DNA of 64,000 nt from Microbacterium sp. RURRCA19A. GTDB taxonomy: Bacteria > Actinomycetota > Actinomycetes > Actinomycetales > Microbacteriaceae. This document shows, piece after piece, positions 8,553-16,263 of the stretch. The DNA lies in contig NZ_FTNQ01000005.1 in NCBI RefSeq assembly GCF_900156455.1, positions 1 through 64,000 on the forward strand, in the 5' to 3' direction. The position numbers and the translations under genes were made by a program. The notes below the pieces were generated by a model. The model saw only the letters and a program-made list of their open reading frames with translations, was not told the origin of the DNA and searched no databases. The stretch's first letter is position 1; the number at the start of each line of letters is the position of its first letter.

Positions 8553-8753
8553 ATGGGAGAGATCGAGTTCGACGGGTACCTCGCGGAAGCGCGCCGGCAC
8601 GTCAGCGCCGCCAACTACGACGTGCAACGGATGTCCGACGACGCGGGGGATCGACAGGCCGTCCACAGCGTCGTGCTGGCCCTCGACGCGATCCTGGCCG
8701 CCCTCGAGGACGTGGACGACGCGCGGTCGCGCGCGGGGGGAGAACGCCCGTGA
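8553..8753 (+). CDS. Small protein translationally coupled to DyP, 66 residues
   Basis: A 66-residue, acidic, probably helical protein (MGEIEFDGYLAEARRHVSAANYDVQRMSDD...). GAGAGGGG precedes the ATG. Its TGA overlaps the GTG start of the DyP gene by 4 bases, so the two are translationally coupled, and it is the first gene of the encapsulin operon. It has no recognisable family and no SLGIG-type tail of its own. The position suggests an accessory role for the peroxidase or nanocompartment, but that is inference. Confidence 0.65.
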   Translation: MGEIEFDGYLAEARRHVSAANYDVQRMSDDAGDRQAVHSVVLALDAILAALEDVDDARSRAGGERP

Positions 8754-9784
8754 GGGGCGGGCTGCCGGACGGTGTGCAACGCTTCACCGCGCCGCTCACG
8801 GGCCACGCGATCTTCCTCGTCGTCACCGTGGCGGACTCCGCCGTGGACGACGTGCGGGATGTGCTGCGCGACCTCGGCAGACTCGTCCAGACGGTGCGAT
8901 TCCGCGACCCCTCGGACGGGCTGTCGTGCACGGTCGGTATCGGGGCCCGTGTGTGGCCGACGCTCGTGGGTGGTCCGCTGCCGCGCGAACTGCACCCGTT
9001 CGCGCCGGTGGTCGGCGCCGTGCACACCGCGGTCGCCACGCCCGGCGATCTCCTCTTCCACATCCGCAGCGATCGCGCCGACCTGTGCTTCGAGTTCGAA
9101 CGACTCCTGGTCGCGGCGCTCGGGGACGGCATCCGGGTCGAGGACGAGACGTCGTGCTTCCGCTCGTTCGATCGGCGCGACCTGCTCGGCTTCGTCGACG
9201 GCACGGCGAATCCCGTCGGAGACGACGCCGACGACAGCGTGCTCGTGGGCGACGAAGACCCCGCCTTCGCCGGGGGCACCTACGTCGTGGTGCAGAAGTA
9301 CCGGCATCCCCTCGAACGGTGGCAGGCGTTGCCCGCCGAGGTCCAGGAGCACATCATGGGCCGGACCAAAGCCGACAACGTCGAGCTCGACGACGCCACC
9401 TCGGGACAGAAGTCGCACAAGACGCTCGCGACGATCGTCGACGATGCGGGCGTCGAGCACGACATCGTGCGCGACAACATGCCGTTCGGCCGCCCCGGCC
9501 ACGGCGAGTTCGGCACCTACTTCCTCGGCCAGGCGCGTGCGCTGTGGGTCATCGAGACGATGCTCCGGCGGATGTTCGTGGGGGATCCTCCCGGCATCCA
9601 CGACCGCCTGCTCGATTTCTCCATCGCGCTGACCGGCTCCACCTTCTTCGCCCCGTCGGCGGCACAGCTCGCGGTCCTCGGAGACGACCGCGATGCGCCC
9701 GTCCCCGCCGCGACGGTCGTCGCGGCTTCCTCCCCTTCGCTCGGTATCGGCGCGAACCGCGCCCCGCTTCCCCAGGAGAACTGA
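8750..9784 (+). CDS. DyP-type heme peroxidase, encapsulin cargo
   Basis: A 344-residue dye-decolourising peroxidase that uses H2O2 to oxidise bulky aromatic substrates. The hallmark GFVDGTANP supplies the distal aspartate (about D150). The proximal heme histidine is in EHDIVRDNMPFG (about H237), and MFVGDPPG lies near the end. The C-terminal extension contains SLGIG (about residues 330-334) followed by 10 residues, matching the known cargo-loading motif of family 1 encapsulins. There is no signal peptide. The GTG at 8750 overlaps the previous stop, has GGGGGAG upstream, and the stop overlaps the encapsulin ATG (TGATG). The coupling implies co-assembly into the shell. Confidence 0.92.
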   Translation: MRGGLPDGVQRFTAPLTGHAIFLVVTVADSAVDDVRDVLRDLGRLVQTVRFRDPSDGLSCTVGIGARVWPTLVGGPLPRELHPFAPVVGAVHTAVATPGDLLFHIRSDRADLCFEFERLLVAALGDGIRVEDETSCFRSFDRRDLLGFVDGTANPVGDDADDSVLVGDEDPAFAGGTYVVVQKYRHPLERWQALPAEVQEHIMGRTKADNVELDDATSGQKSHKTLATIVDDAGVEHDIVRDNMPFGRPGHGEFGTYFLGQARALWVIETMLRRMFVGDPPGIHDRLLDFSIALTGSTFFAPSAAQLAVLGDDRDAPVPAATVVAASSPSLGIGANRAPLPQEN

Positions 9785-10596
9785 TGGATCATCTCACTCG
9801 CCGTCTCGCCCCGATCACCGACGAGACCTGGAACGCGCTGGACGACGAGGCCCGGACCCGGCTGCAGCCCGTTCTCGGCGCGCGTCGCCTCGTCGACTTC
9901 GTCGGGCCGCGGGGATGGGAGCACTCCTCGACCAACACCGGTCGTGTGCGCCCGGTCGGCGACGACGCCGGACTGCGCGCGCGGCAGCGCGTCGTGCTCG
10001 CGCTGACCGAGGTGCGCGCGGACTTCGTCCTCGCCAGGTCCGAGCTCGACGACACGGCGCGCGGCGCGGTCGACACCGACCTCTCCGCGCTCGACGAGGC
10101 GGCGCACCGGCTCGCCGTGCGGGAGAACACCGCGATCCTCGCCGGCTGGCCCGCCGTCGGCTTCGCGGGCATCGCACCGAGTTCGCCGCACGCCCCGATC
10201 GATGGGGCGGGGGATGCCGCGGGGCTGACGCGTCGCACGGCGGAGGCCGTCCGTCGACTCGGCGACGCGGGGATCGGCGGACCGTACGGCATGGCCGTGG
10301 GATCGCGCGAGTGGGTGGAGGTCCTCGGCGGGAACGACGCCGGCGGCCAGCCGCTCCGGCGGCACATCGAGCGGATCCTCAGCGGCGATGTCGTGTGGAC
10401 ACCCGGAATCGAGGGCGCGGTCGTGATCAGCCTGCGCGGGGGCGACTTCCTCCTCGAGGTCGGGCAGGATGTGGCGCTCGGGTACCTGGCGTCCGCGGAG
10501 GACCGGGTGCAGCTGTACCTCGAGGAGTCCTTCAGCTTCCGCATCGCGACTCCGGAGGCGGCGATCGCGCTCCTCCCGGGCGCGGACGACGACTGA
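9784..10596 (+). CDS. Family 1 encapsulin nanocompartment shell protein
   Basis: A 270-residue protein with the HK97-like linocin/encapsulin fold. It opens MDHLTRRLAPITDETWNALDDEA, includes FVGPRGWEHSSTNTGR and GPYGMAVGSREWVEVL, and ends in LYLEESFSFRI before an acidic tail. The length fits shells of 60 subunits that hold peroxidase or ferritin-like cargo. The ATG overlaps the DyP stop by one base and has an AGGAG site. The DyP tail supplies the docking motif. Together they form an intracellular peroxidase compartment, likely for oxidative stress or aromatic compound handling. A minus-strand hydrolase ends 12 bp away. Confidence 0.92.
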   Translation: MDHLTRRLAPITDETWNALDDEARTRLQPVLGARRLVDFVGPRGWEHSSTNTGRVRPVGDDAGLRARQRVVLALTEVRADFVLARSELDDTARGAVDTDLSALDEAAHRLAVRENTAILAGWPAVGFAGIAPSSPHAPIDGAGDAAGLTRRTAEAVRRLGDAGIGGPYGMAVGSREWVEVLGGNDAGGQPLRRHIERILSGDVVWTPGIEGAVVISLRGGDFLLEVGQDVALGYLASAEDRVQLYLEESFSFRIATPEAAIALLPGADDD

Positions 10597-10607
10597 TCCG
10601 TCCGCGC

Positions 10608-11453
10608 TCAGCGGCGCAGGAACGCGTCGACCACGGCGTTGAAGCCGTCGGGGTCCTCGAGGAACGGGAAGTGCGAGTGCGCGGTGTTCCCGTCGAACAC
10701 ATGCAGTCGTGCCCCGGGGATGCGCTCGGCGATGTAGCGCTGCGACGTCGGTGTGACGTGGCTCCCCACGCAGCCGATCACGAGGGAAGGGAGGTCGATC
10801 CGGGGGAGAAGATCACGCCAGTCCTGCCCGGCGTGATCGACCAGGAGTGTCGAAGCCTGTTCCCGGGGCGCGGACCGCAGCTCCGCGCAGACGAAGTCCC
10901 ACAGCTGCGGATCCGGTTCCCGCCCGAACATGCTGCGGACGAAGTCCCGCGTGACCTTCCCGGTCGCGTCATCGTGGATGGCCCCGGCCAATGCGTACAG
11001 ACCGGCCGGATCGAGGATCGCGCCGGTCTCCTCGCGCTCCCGCGTCGAGATCCACGGCGCGGCCACGACCGCGGCGGGTTGATCGACGAAGATCGCGCGA
11101 CCGAGGCCGTCGGTGCCGAACTGATCGATCAGCGACCACAGGACCGAAGCCCCCATCGACCAGCCCAGAACGTCGACCTCGGCGACGTCCAGCGCCGTGA
11201 TGAAGCCGTGCACGTCGCGGGCCAGGCGCGCGACCCGGTACCCGTGCACCGGCTTCGCGGATTCGCCGTGTCCTCGGAGATCGAGCGTGATCACGCGGCG
11301 GCCGGATGCCATCGTGCGCTGGCCCCGGAACATCTCCCGCGTCTGACCCCACCCGTGCAGGAGGACGAGCGGCACTCCGTCGCCCCCGGTGTCGTCGAAG
11401 GCGAGGGCGACGCCGTCGTCCGTGAGGTGGCGCAGGGCCGTCGTCGTCCTCAT
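10608..11453 (-). CDS. Alpha/beta hydrolase
   Basis: A 281-residue alpha/beta hydrolase. The oxyanion loop is LLHGWGQTREMF, RGHGESAKP follows, the nucleophile elbow is GWSMGAS (serine about 99) and the catalytic histidine is probably in HSHFPFLED near the end. There is no signal peptide, so it acts in the cytosol on an ester, lactone or C-C bond; the substrate is unknown. The ATG at 11453 overlaps the stop of the PucR gene (ATGA), so the two form an operon and PucR may sense its substrate. Confidence 0.87.
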   Translation of the reverse strand: MRTTTALRHLTDDGVALAFDDTGGDGVPLVLLHGWGQTREMFRGQRTMASGRRVITLDLRGHGESAKPVHGYRVARLARDVHGFITALDVAEVDVLGWSMGASVLWSLIDQFGTDGLGRAIFVDQPAAVVAAPWISTREREETGAILDPAGLYALAGAIHDDATGKVTRDFVRSMFGREPDPQLWDFVCAELRSAPREQASTLLVDHAGQDWRDLLPRIDLPSLVIGCVGSHVTPTSQRYIAERIPGARLHVFDGNTAHSHFPFLEDPDGFNAVVDAFLRR

Positions 11454-12613
11454 GCGTGCAGCCCCGCCGCCGCGCGGTGGTACTGGAACAGTTTCATGCT
11501 CATGTGCAGCGCACTGCGCCGCGGTCCGTCGTCGAGCGCGTCCTTGACGGTGTCGGGGAGGTTGTCGAGCCGGTAGTACAACGTCGTGCGGTGGATGTGC
11601 AGCTTCTCGCACGCCACCCGGACGTTCCCCCCGACGTCGAGATAGGTCTCCACGGTCTCCCTCTGGGTCGGATCCTCCGAGGTGCACAGCGCGTAGGCGG
11701 CGGGCGAGTACACGCGGACGGCTTCGGGATCCGCCGCGACGCTGTCGATGAGCGCCCAGAAACCGAGGTCCGCGATGTCGGCGATACCGGCCACCGACGG
11801 CACGCGCGACACGATGCGCGCCGCGATCACGGCGCGGTCGGCCGCCCCGACCAGGTCGCTCTCGGCTTCGTCCAACGTGGCGGTCCCGATCGGGGCCGGG
11901 GCCATCCCCGCCGCGGCGAGCTCGTGGGAGACGACCTGTGCGACCGCCTCCACGTCGGTCGTGCGAGCGGCGAGCAGCAGCGGGCCACGGTGCACCCCGA
12001 GCGACAGCACGCGCGGCGCCCGGGTCGTGGCGAGGCGTCGGCCGAGAGTCAGCCGATCCATCTCGCTGACCGAGCCGTCGATGCGCAACGCCAGGACCGT
12101 CGTGCCCGGACCCGGCGCGAACATGCGCCGGTCGACCGCCTCGCGGAACGCGCGGCGGGCCGTCGCGTCGTCGGAGGAGAGCAGCGCGTCGATCACGCCG
12201 CGCGCTTCGCCCCCGTCGCGGTCGGCCTCCTGCTCCAGGAGCACCCGGATGAGTTCGCACGCCGCGTCGATGGCCGCGTAATCGACGCTGCGGAGGACCG
12301 GTTTGTCGCCGGTGATGAGCCAGAGGAGCGCGATCGTCTGATCGCCGCTGCGGATCGGGATCGCCAGGCGTTCCTGACCGCCGAACGGCGCCATCGGAAC
12401 GTTGGTGGGCTGCCGGATCTGCCGGATGTGGAGCCCTTCCAGATACTCCCGCGCCTCGGGCGGGGTCGTGCGCTTGAGGAGGGCGCGGCGACGCATCTCG
12501 TCGACGTCGTCCTCCTGCTCGCTCGCCGCGATGGGCGTGTAGTCGAGGTCGTTCACGACCACGGAGCGCCCGAGCGTGCGGGCCAGCTCGTCCACGATCT
12601 CCTGCAGCTTCAT
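11450..12613 (-). CDS. PucR-family transcriptional regulator
   Basis: A 387-residue regulator. The N-terminal part (about 1-150) is GAF/PAS-like, a central GGDEF-like CdaR-type region follows, and the C-terminal PucR helix-turn-helix (about 320-375) contains LDVGGNVRVACEKLHIHRTTLYYRLD. The family activates catabolic operons for purines, amino acids or aromatics. It is coupled by a 4-base overlap to the hydrolase and divergent from a degenerate hydrolase at 12796. Its promoter bears the 22-bp direct repeat element. The inducer is unknown. Confidence 0.88.
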   Translation of the reverse strand: MKLQEIVDELARTLGRSVVVNDLDYTPIAASEQEDDVDEMRRRALLKRTTPPEAREYLEGLHIRQIRQPTNVPMAPFGGQERLAIPIRSGDQTIALLWLITGDKPVLRSVDYAAIDAACELIRVLLEQEADRDGGEARGVIDALLSSDDATARRAFREAVDRRMFAPGPGTTVLALRIDGSVSEMDRLTLGRRLATTRAPRVLSLGVHRGPLLLAARTTDVEAVAQVVSHELAAAGMAPAPIGTATLDEAESDLVGAADRAVIAARIVSRVPSVAGIADIADLGFWALIDSVAADPEAVRVYSPAAYALCTSEDPTQRETVETYLDVGGNVRVACEKLHIHRTTLYYRLDNLPDTVKDALDDGPRRSALHMSMKLFQYHRAAAGLHA

Positions 12614-12658
12614 GATCCGCGAGCGTAGGCGGGCTCTCCCGCCCCGGGGAGGGGTCGG

Positions 12659-12713
12659 GTTTTACCACCCTCGCTCCCGGGCGTGTCCGACGAATGATGT
12701 AAAGCCCTTCGAC
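12659..12713 (-). promoter_or_regulatory. PucR promoter with 22-bp direct repeats
   Basis: Reading the minus strand, GTCGAAGGG begins at 12713 and GTCGGACAC at 12691 (22 bp). A -10-like TAAAAC follows at 12664-12659, 18 bases after the second repeat. This is the fourth promoter in the first 13 kb with this architecture. Confidence 0.45.
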
Positions 12714-12795
12714 GTACGACGGGGAGCGGCGATCCCGGCGCTCTCTAACCTGTGACGACCCGGGCGGTGCCCCGCGCGTCCGGGAGGGAGAGGAC

Positions 12796-13395
12796 ATGAT
12801 CGAGACGACACTGGACGACGGGTGGACCCTTCCTTCCTTCGCGGTGGGCGAAGGCCCCCCGATCGTCCTGGTGCTGGGGTCCGTCGAGGCCGTCCACAGT
12901 GCCGCGGCGGTCGCGGCCGACGCGGCGGCGGGGCACCGGGTGGTCGTGGTCGACGTGGCCGACCTGGCATCCGATCCCGCCGAGACGACGATCGCGACCG
13001 GGCGTCTTCTGGCTCTGCTGGCGTCCCTCGGAATCCGGGATGCCACCCTGGTGGGCCACACCGTCGGGTGTGCCGTCGCCGCCCACGCCGCGCGCACCGC
13101 GCCCGCGGGTGCGATCTCCCGGCTCGCCCTGATCAGCTCGCCGGTCGTGCTGCCGGCCTCGTCGGTCCCGTCCCTCGCCGCCGACTACGCCACCGACCTC
13201 GGTCACGTGACGGTGCCGACCCTGGTGCTCCACAGCGAGACCGACCCGGTATCCCCGGTGAACGACACGGCCCTGGGGGCGGCGATCGCGTCGCCGAACG
13301 CGCAGCTGCGGGTCTACCCGGGGGTGCGTGAGGCGTTGAGCGCGGAGCAGCGCGACGCCGTGATCCGCGACCTGCTGGCTTTCGCGGACGACTGA
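12796..13395 (+). CDS. Degenerate alpha/beta hydrolase-fold protein
   Basis: A 199-residue protein of the alpha/beta hydrolase fold, shorter than usual. The nucleophile elbow position reads GHTVG, with threonine (about T89) in place of serine, and I find no convincing catalytic histidine near the C-terminus. VLHSETDPVSP resembles the acid loop. It may be a non-catalytic binding protein or a partner of the neighbouring hydrolase. It is divergent from PucR; the upstream region has a -10-like TAACCT (12746-12751). Confidence 0.75.
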   Translation: MIETTLDDGWTLPSFAVGEGPPIVLVLGSVEAVHSAAAVAADAAAGHRVVVVDVADLASDPAETTIATGRLLALLASLGIRDATLVGHTVGCAVAAHAARTAPAGAISRLALISSPVVLPASSVPSLAADYATDLGHVTVPTLVLHSETDPVSPVNDTALGAAIASPNAQLRVYPGVREALSAEQRDAVIRDLLAFADD

Positions 13396-13400
13396 GCGCG

Positions 13401-13419
13401 GGCGGGTGCGCCACCCGCC
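13401..13419. terminator. Hairpin between convergent genes
   Basis: GGCGGGTG (13401-13408) and CACCCGCC (13412-13419) form a perfect 8-bp stem with a 3-base loop in the 27-bp gap between convergent genes, suited to terminate both. Confidence 0.5.
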
Positions 13420-13422
13420 GCC

Positions 13423-13683
13423 CTACGCCCGCCGCACCTCGAGCGCGTCGATGCCCGGCATCCCGAACCAGGACCGTCCGCCGATCTCGTCCACCAGGGT
13501 CATCAGCACGGCGTCGCACGAGCGGCAGCGTGCCACGGTCCCCATCGCCGTGGCGTAGACGGCGACCCGCGCCATCGCCCCGCCGTCGCCGCAGGATCGG
13601 CAGCGGATGAGCGAGTCGGTGGCATCCCATCCGAGGAGGTCGGTCAGCCGGCCGGCGAGTGCATTGCCGTCGAGAACGCCCAT
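13423..13683 (-). CDS. DUF6510-like zinc-ribbon protein
   Basis: An 86-residue protein with two CxxC knuckles (C28/C31 in CRSC and C53/C56 in CRSC), the pattern of a zinc ribbon and of the DUF6510 family seen next to sulfite-oxidase-like genes in actinobacteria. Its ATG overlaps the reductase stop by one base, making it the last gene of a three-gene operon. The role is unknown; a redox or metal accessory function is inferred from the neighbours. Confidence 0.75.
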   Translation of the reverse strand: MGVLDGNALAGRLTDLLGWDATDSLIRCRSCGDGGAMARVAVYATAMGTVARCRSCDAVLMTLVDEIGGRSWFGMPGIDALEVRRA

Positions 13684-14423
13684 CACGAGCCTCCGAATCG
13701 CTCGGTGCGGATGTCGCCGGGCCGGTGGCCGGCGGCGAGGAGCCAGCGCGACACGGCTTCGACGAACGGGGTCGGGCCGCAGACGTAGACGCGCGGGGCG
13801 CGGGCGGCGGAGAGCACCGCGTCGCGCAGACGCTCGGCCGTCAGACGGCCGGGCGGGGTGGATGCCGCGGGAGGCGCGGCGCGCGTGTAGACGAGGTCGA
13901 GGTCGATCGCGCCCGACGCCGCGAGCGCCGCGAGCTCGTCCGCGAAGAACAGGTCGCCCGGGGTCCGCACCGAGTACAGCAGGCGGAACTCGCTCGGGTC
14001 TCCGGCGGCGGCGTGCGCCTGGGCCATCGCGTAGAGCGGAACGACTCCGGAGCCGCCGGCGATCAGCTGCACGGGCCGCGGCGATGCCTCGGTCGGCGGC
14101 GTCCACACGAAGAACGCCCCGAGCGGTCCGTGCACCTCGATCTCGTCGCCGACCCGCAGATCGTGGACGAGGAAGGGCGAGACCTCGCCGTCGGGGACTT
14201 CGTCCACCGCCAGCAGCACGCGCGTGCCGTCCCCGGACGAGGCGATCGAGTACGACCGCGACGCCTGATATCCGTCCGGCGCCGTGAGACGCAGATCGAG
14301 GTGCGCCCCCGCGTCGTTCCCCGGCCAGGTCGGGATGTCGAGTGCGATGCGCTGCGCCGTGGGGGTCTCGGCGCGGATGTCCGCGACCGTCGCGGTGTGC
14401 CAGGCGGTCGGGCGGCGCGTCAC
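13683..14423 (-). CDS. FAD/NAD(P)-binding ferredoxin-reductase-like oxidoreductase
   Basis: A 246-residue flavoprotein of the ferredoxin-NADP reductase superfamily. The FAD site is RSYSIAS (about residues 60-66), the NAD(P) site begins at LIAGGSGVVPLYAM, and VYVCGPTPFVEAV near the end is the usual nicotinamide-side motif. There is no 2Fe-2S domain. The GTG at 14423 overlaps the upstream stop by 4 bases. Placed between a molybdopterin enzyme and a zinc-ribbon protein, it probably moves electrons between NAD(P)H and that enzyme. Confidence 0.85.
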   Translation of the reverse strand: MTRRPTAWHTATVADIRAETPTAQRIALDIPTWPGNDAGAHLDLRLTAPDGYQASRSYSIASSGDGTRVLLAVDEVPDGEVSPFLVHDLRVGDEIEVHGPLGAFFVWTPPTEASPRPVQLIAGGSGVVPLYAMAQAHAAAGDPSEFRLLYSVRTPGDLFFADELAALAASGAIDLDLVYTRAAPPAASTPPGRLTAERLRDAVLSAARAPRVYVCGPTPFVEAVSRWLLAAGHRPGDIRTERFGGS

Positions 14424-15010
14424 CAGTACCGTTCCTCCTGCCACGGGTCGCCGTGCAGGTGATACCCGTTCTGCTCCCAGAACCCCGGGTCGTCGTCGGG
14501 CATGGTCACGAGGCCGCGGACCCACTTGGCGCTCTTCCAGAAGTACAGGTGCGGCACGAGCAGCCGGGCGGGGCCACCGTGCTCGGGGGTGAGGGGTTCG
14601 CCGTCGGCCTCGAAGGCGATCCAGCTCCTCCCGTCGAGGAGGTCCTCCAGCGGCACGTTCGTCGTGTATCCGCCGTAGGAGTGCGCCATCACGTAGTCGT
14701 GGGCGGTCTCGACCTCGTCGAAGATGCGGTCCAGCGACACCCCGCGCCACGGCATGTCGAGTTTGGTCCAGTGCGTGACGCAGTGGATGTCGACGGTGAT
14801 GTCCTCCATCCCCAGCGCCTGCAGCTCGGCGGTGTTCCAGCGGTGGTCGCCGTTCTCGGTGCGCACGACGAACTCCCATTCGTCGGCGTCGATCTCGGGC
14901 GTCGGACCGGCCGACAGCACGGGCCAATCGCCCACCAGGGTCTGGCCCGGGGGGAGACGCGGGTCGCGTTCGGAACGGCGTCCGGAGAATCCTCGAGTGA
15001 TGAACGACAT
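14420..15010 (-). CDS. Sulfite oxidase-like molybdopterin oxidoreductase
   Basis: A 196-residue protein matching the molybdopterin-binding domain of the sulfite oxidase/MsrP family. The molybdenum-ligand cysteine is in DIHCVTHW (about C77), followed by the W/G-rich GVSLDRIFDE and AHSYGGYTTN segments. There is no heme domain, dimerisation domain or twin-arginine signal, so it is a short cytosolic form. GGAGGAAAGAGG precedes the ATG. It is first in the operon with the FAD reductase and DUF6510 protein. The substrate is unknown; sulfoxides are a guess. Confidence 0.85.
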   Translation of the reverse strand: MSFITRGFSGRRSERDPRLPPGQTLVGDWPVLSAGPTPEIDADEWEFVVRTENGDHRWNTAELQALGMEDITVDIHCVTHWTKLDMPWRGVSLDRIFDEVETAHDYVMAHSYGGYTTNVPLEDLLDGRSWIAFEADGEPLTPEHGGPARLLVPHLYFWKSAKWVRGLVTMPDDDPGFWEQNGYHLHGDPWQEERYW

Positions 15011-15109
15011 GGATGCCTCTTTCCTCCCCGGCGTGGGCGAGTTTCACCCTAGCCAGGTCGCCGACCGCGCGACAGGGACGATTGTCGGATCCCGGGGCGT
15101 CGCGACCCG

Positions 15110-16093
15110 TCAGTTCGTCGAAGACGTTCCGTCGGCGTGCGGACCGCCGGTGTCCGCGGCAGCCGCGCGCACGGTGCCGACCAGTGCGGCGGTCTCGTCG
15201 CCCCCGACGGCGATCGGCTGCAGGATCTCGCCGGTGGTGGTCAGCAGAACCCCCACCGGGCGGGTGCCCGGGATGCCGAGCGCCCTGGCGAACTCCCCGG
15301 ACGGATCGACGTGCAGACCCTCGTCGGCCGCGCTCAGGGGCATGTCGTCGCCGACCGGCACGATGAGTCGGACGTCCACGAGGGTCTCGAGCGGGGCGCG
15401 GTCCCATCGCATCCGGTCGATCAGGTTCTCGCACGACGTGCATCCCCGTCGGACGAAGAGCAGCAGTTGCGCGCGCCCGCGCAGGGCGCGCTGACGGGGG
15501 ACGACGACCGACCCGTCCGGCGTGAGGAGGGCGGCGTCGGGCACCCCGGCCGCGGGGGACGCCGAGCGTCCGCCGGAGGGTCGGAGCGTCGCGGCGATGA
15601 CGGCGACGGCTGCGACGCTGAGCAGCAGGACGCCGTCGAGCAGAGGGGACAGGGCGAGGCGGACGGCGACCGCCGGCGCGAGCGGTGCGCTGACGGAGCC
15701 GACCATCGCGAGTCCGGCGAGGACGGCGATCGCCGTGTTGCGCGCCGTCAGGGCAGGACCCACGGGAGTGGATGCCAGTCGTCCGAAGCATCCGCAGTCC
15801 TCGGTCGACGCGCGCGTCTGCGCCCGCACGCCGACGGCGAGGAAGACGATCGACAGCGCGAGGGCGGCAGCGCTCGCGGTGGCGGAGACCACTCCGCTCC
15901 CGAGGAGGAGTCCGACGGCGACGACGAGTTCGACGACCGCGACGGCACCGACGACGGTCCGCGGAGGGAGACCCGACAGGCGCAGCGCGCGCAGTGTCGC
16001 GGGCGCGGCGTCGATGTCGAGGAGCTTGCCCACGCCGCTGGCGGCGAACACGGCGGCGAGAGCGAGGACGGGGAGGCTGAACGGCCCGAGCAT
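15110..16093 (-). CDS. MauE/DoxX-like membrane protein with thioredoxin-like domain
   Basis: A 327-residue membrane protein. The first half has about four hydrophobic helices with the MauE pattern (FAASGVGKLLD near the start, and EDCGCFG with a CxC pair). The C-terminal half is a thioredoxin-like domain with the motif RRGCTSCENL. It probably passes reducing equivalents across the membrane to extracytoplasmic disulfides. It lies 99 bp upstream of the sulfite-oxidase-like operon on the same strand, which may link it to that redox system. Confidence 0.8.
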   Translation of the reverse strand: MLGPFSLPVLALAAVFAASGVGKLLDIDAAPATLRALRLSGLPPRTVVGAVAVVELVVAVGLLLGSGVVSATASAAALALSIVFLAVGVRAQTRASTEDCGCFGRLASTPVGPALTARNTAIAVLAGLAMVGSVSAPLAPAVAVRLALSPLLDGVLLLSVAAVAVIAATLRPSGGRSASPAAGVPDAALLTPDGSVVVPRQRALRGRAQLLLFVRRGCTSCENLIDRMRWDRAPLETLVDVRLIVPVGDDMPLSAADEGLHVDPSGEFARALGIPGTRPVGVLLTTTGEILQPIAVGGDETAALVGTVRAAAADTGGPHADGTSSTN

Positions 16094-16263
16094 CGCCCCA
16101 GAGTCCCACCCTCCGGGCGAGCGGTGCGGCCGGCGGTGCCGGGCTTTCGGCGGGTGAAGTCGGCCGGCGCGCCCGCCGTTCGCGGGGGCCGATAGTGTCG
16201 CTGTGACGACTCCGTCACTGCGCGCGGCTCCCGCGGCAGCCGCTCATCCAGGGAGAATCGCCC

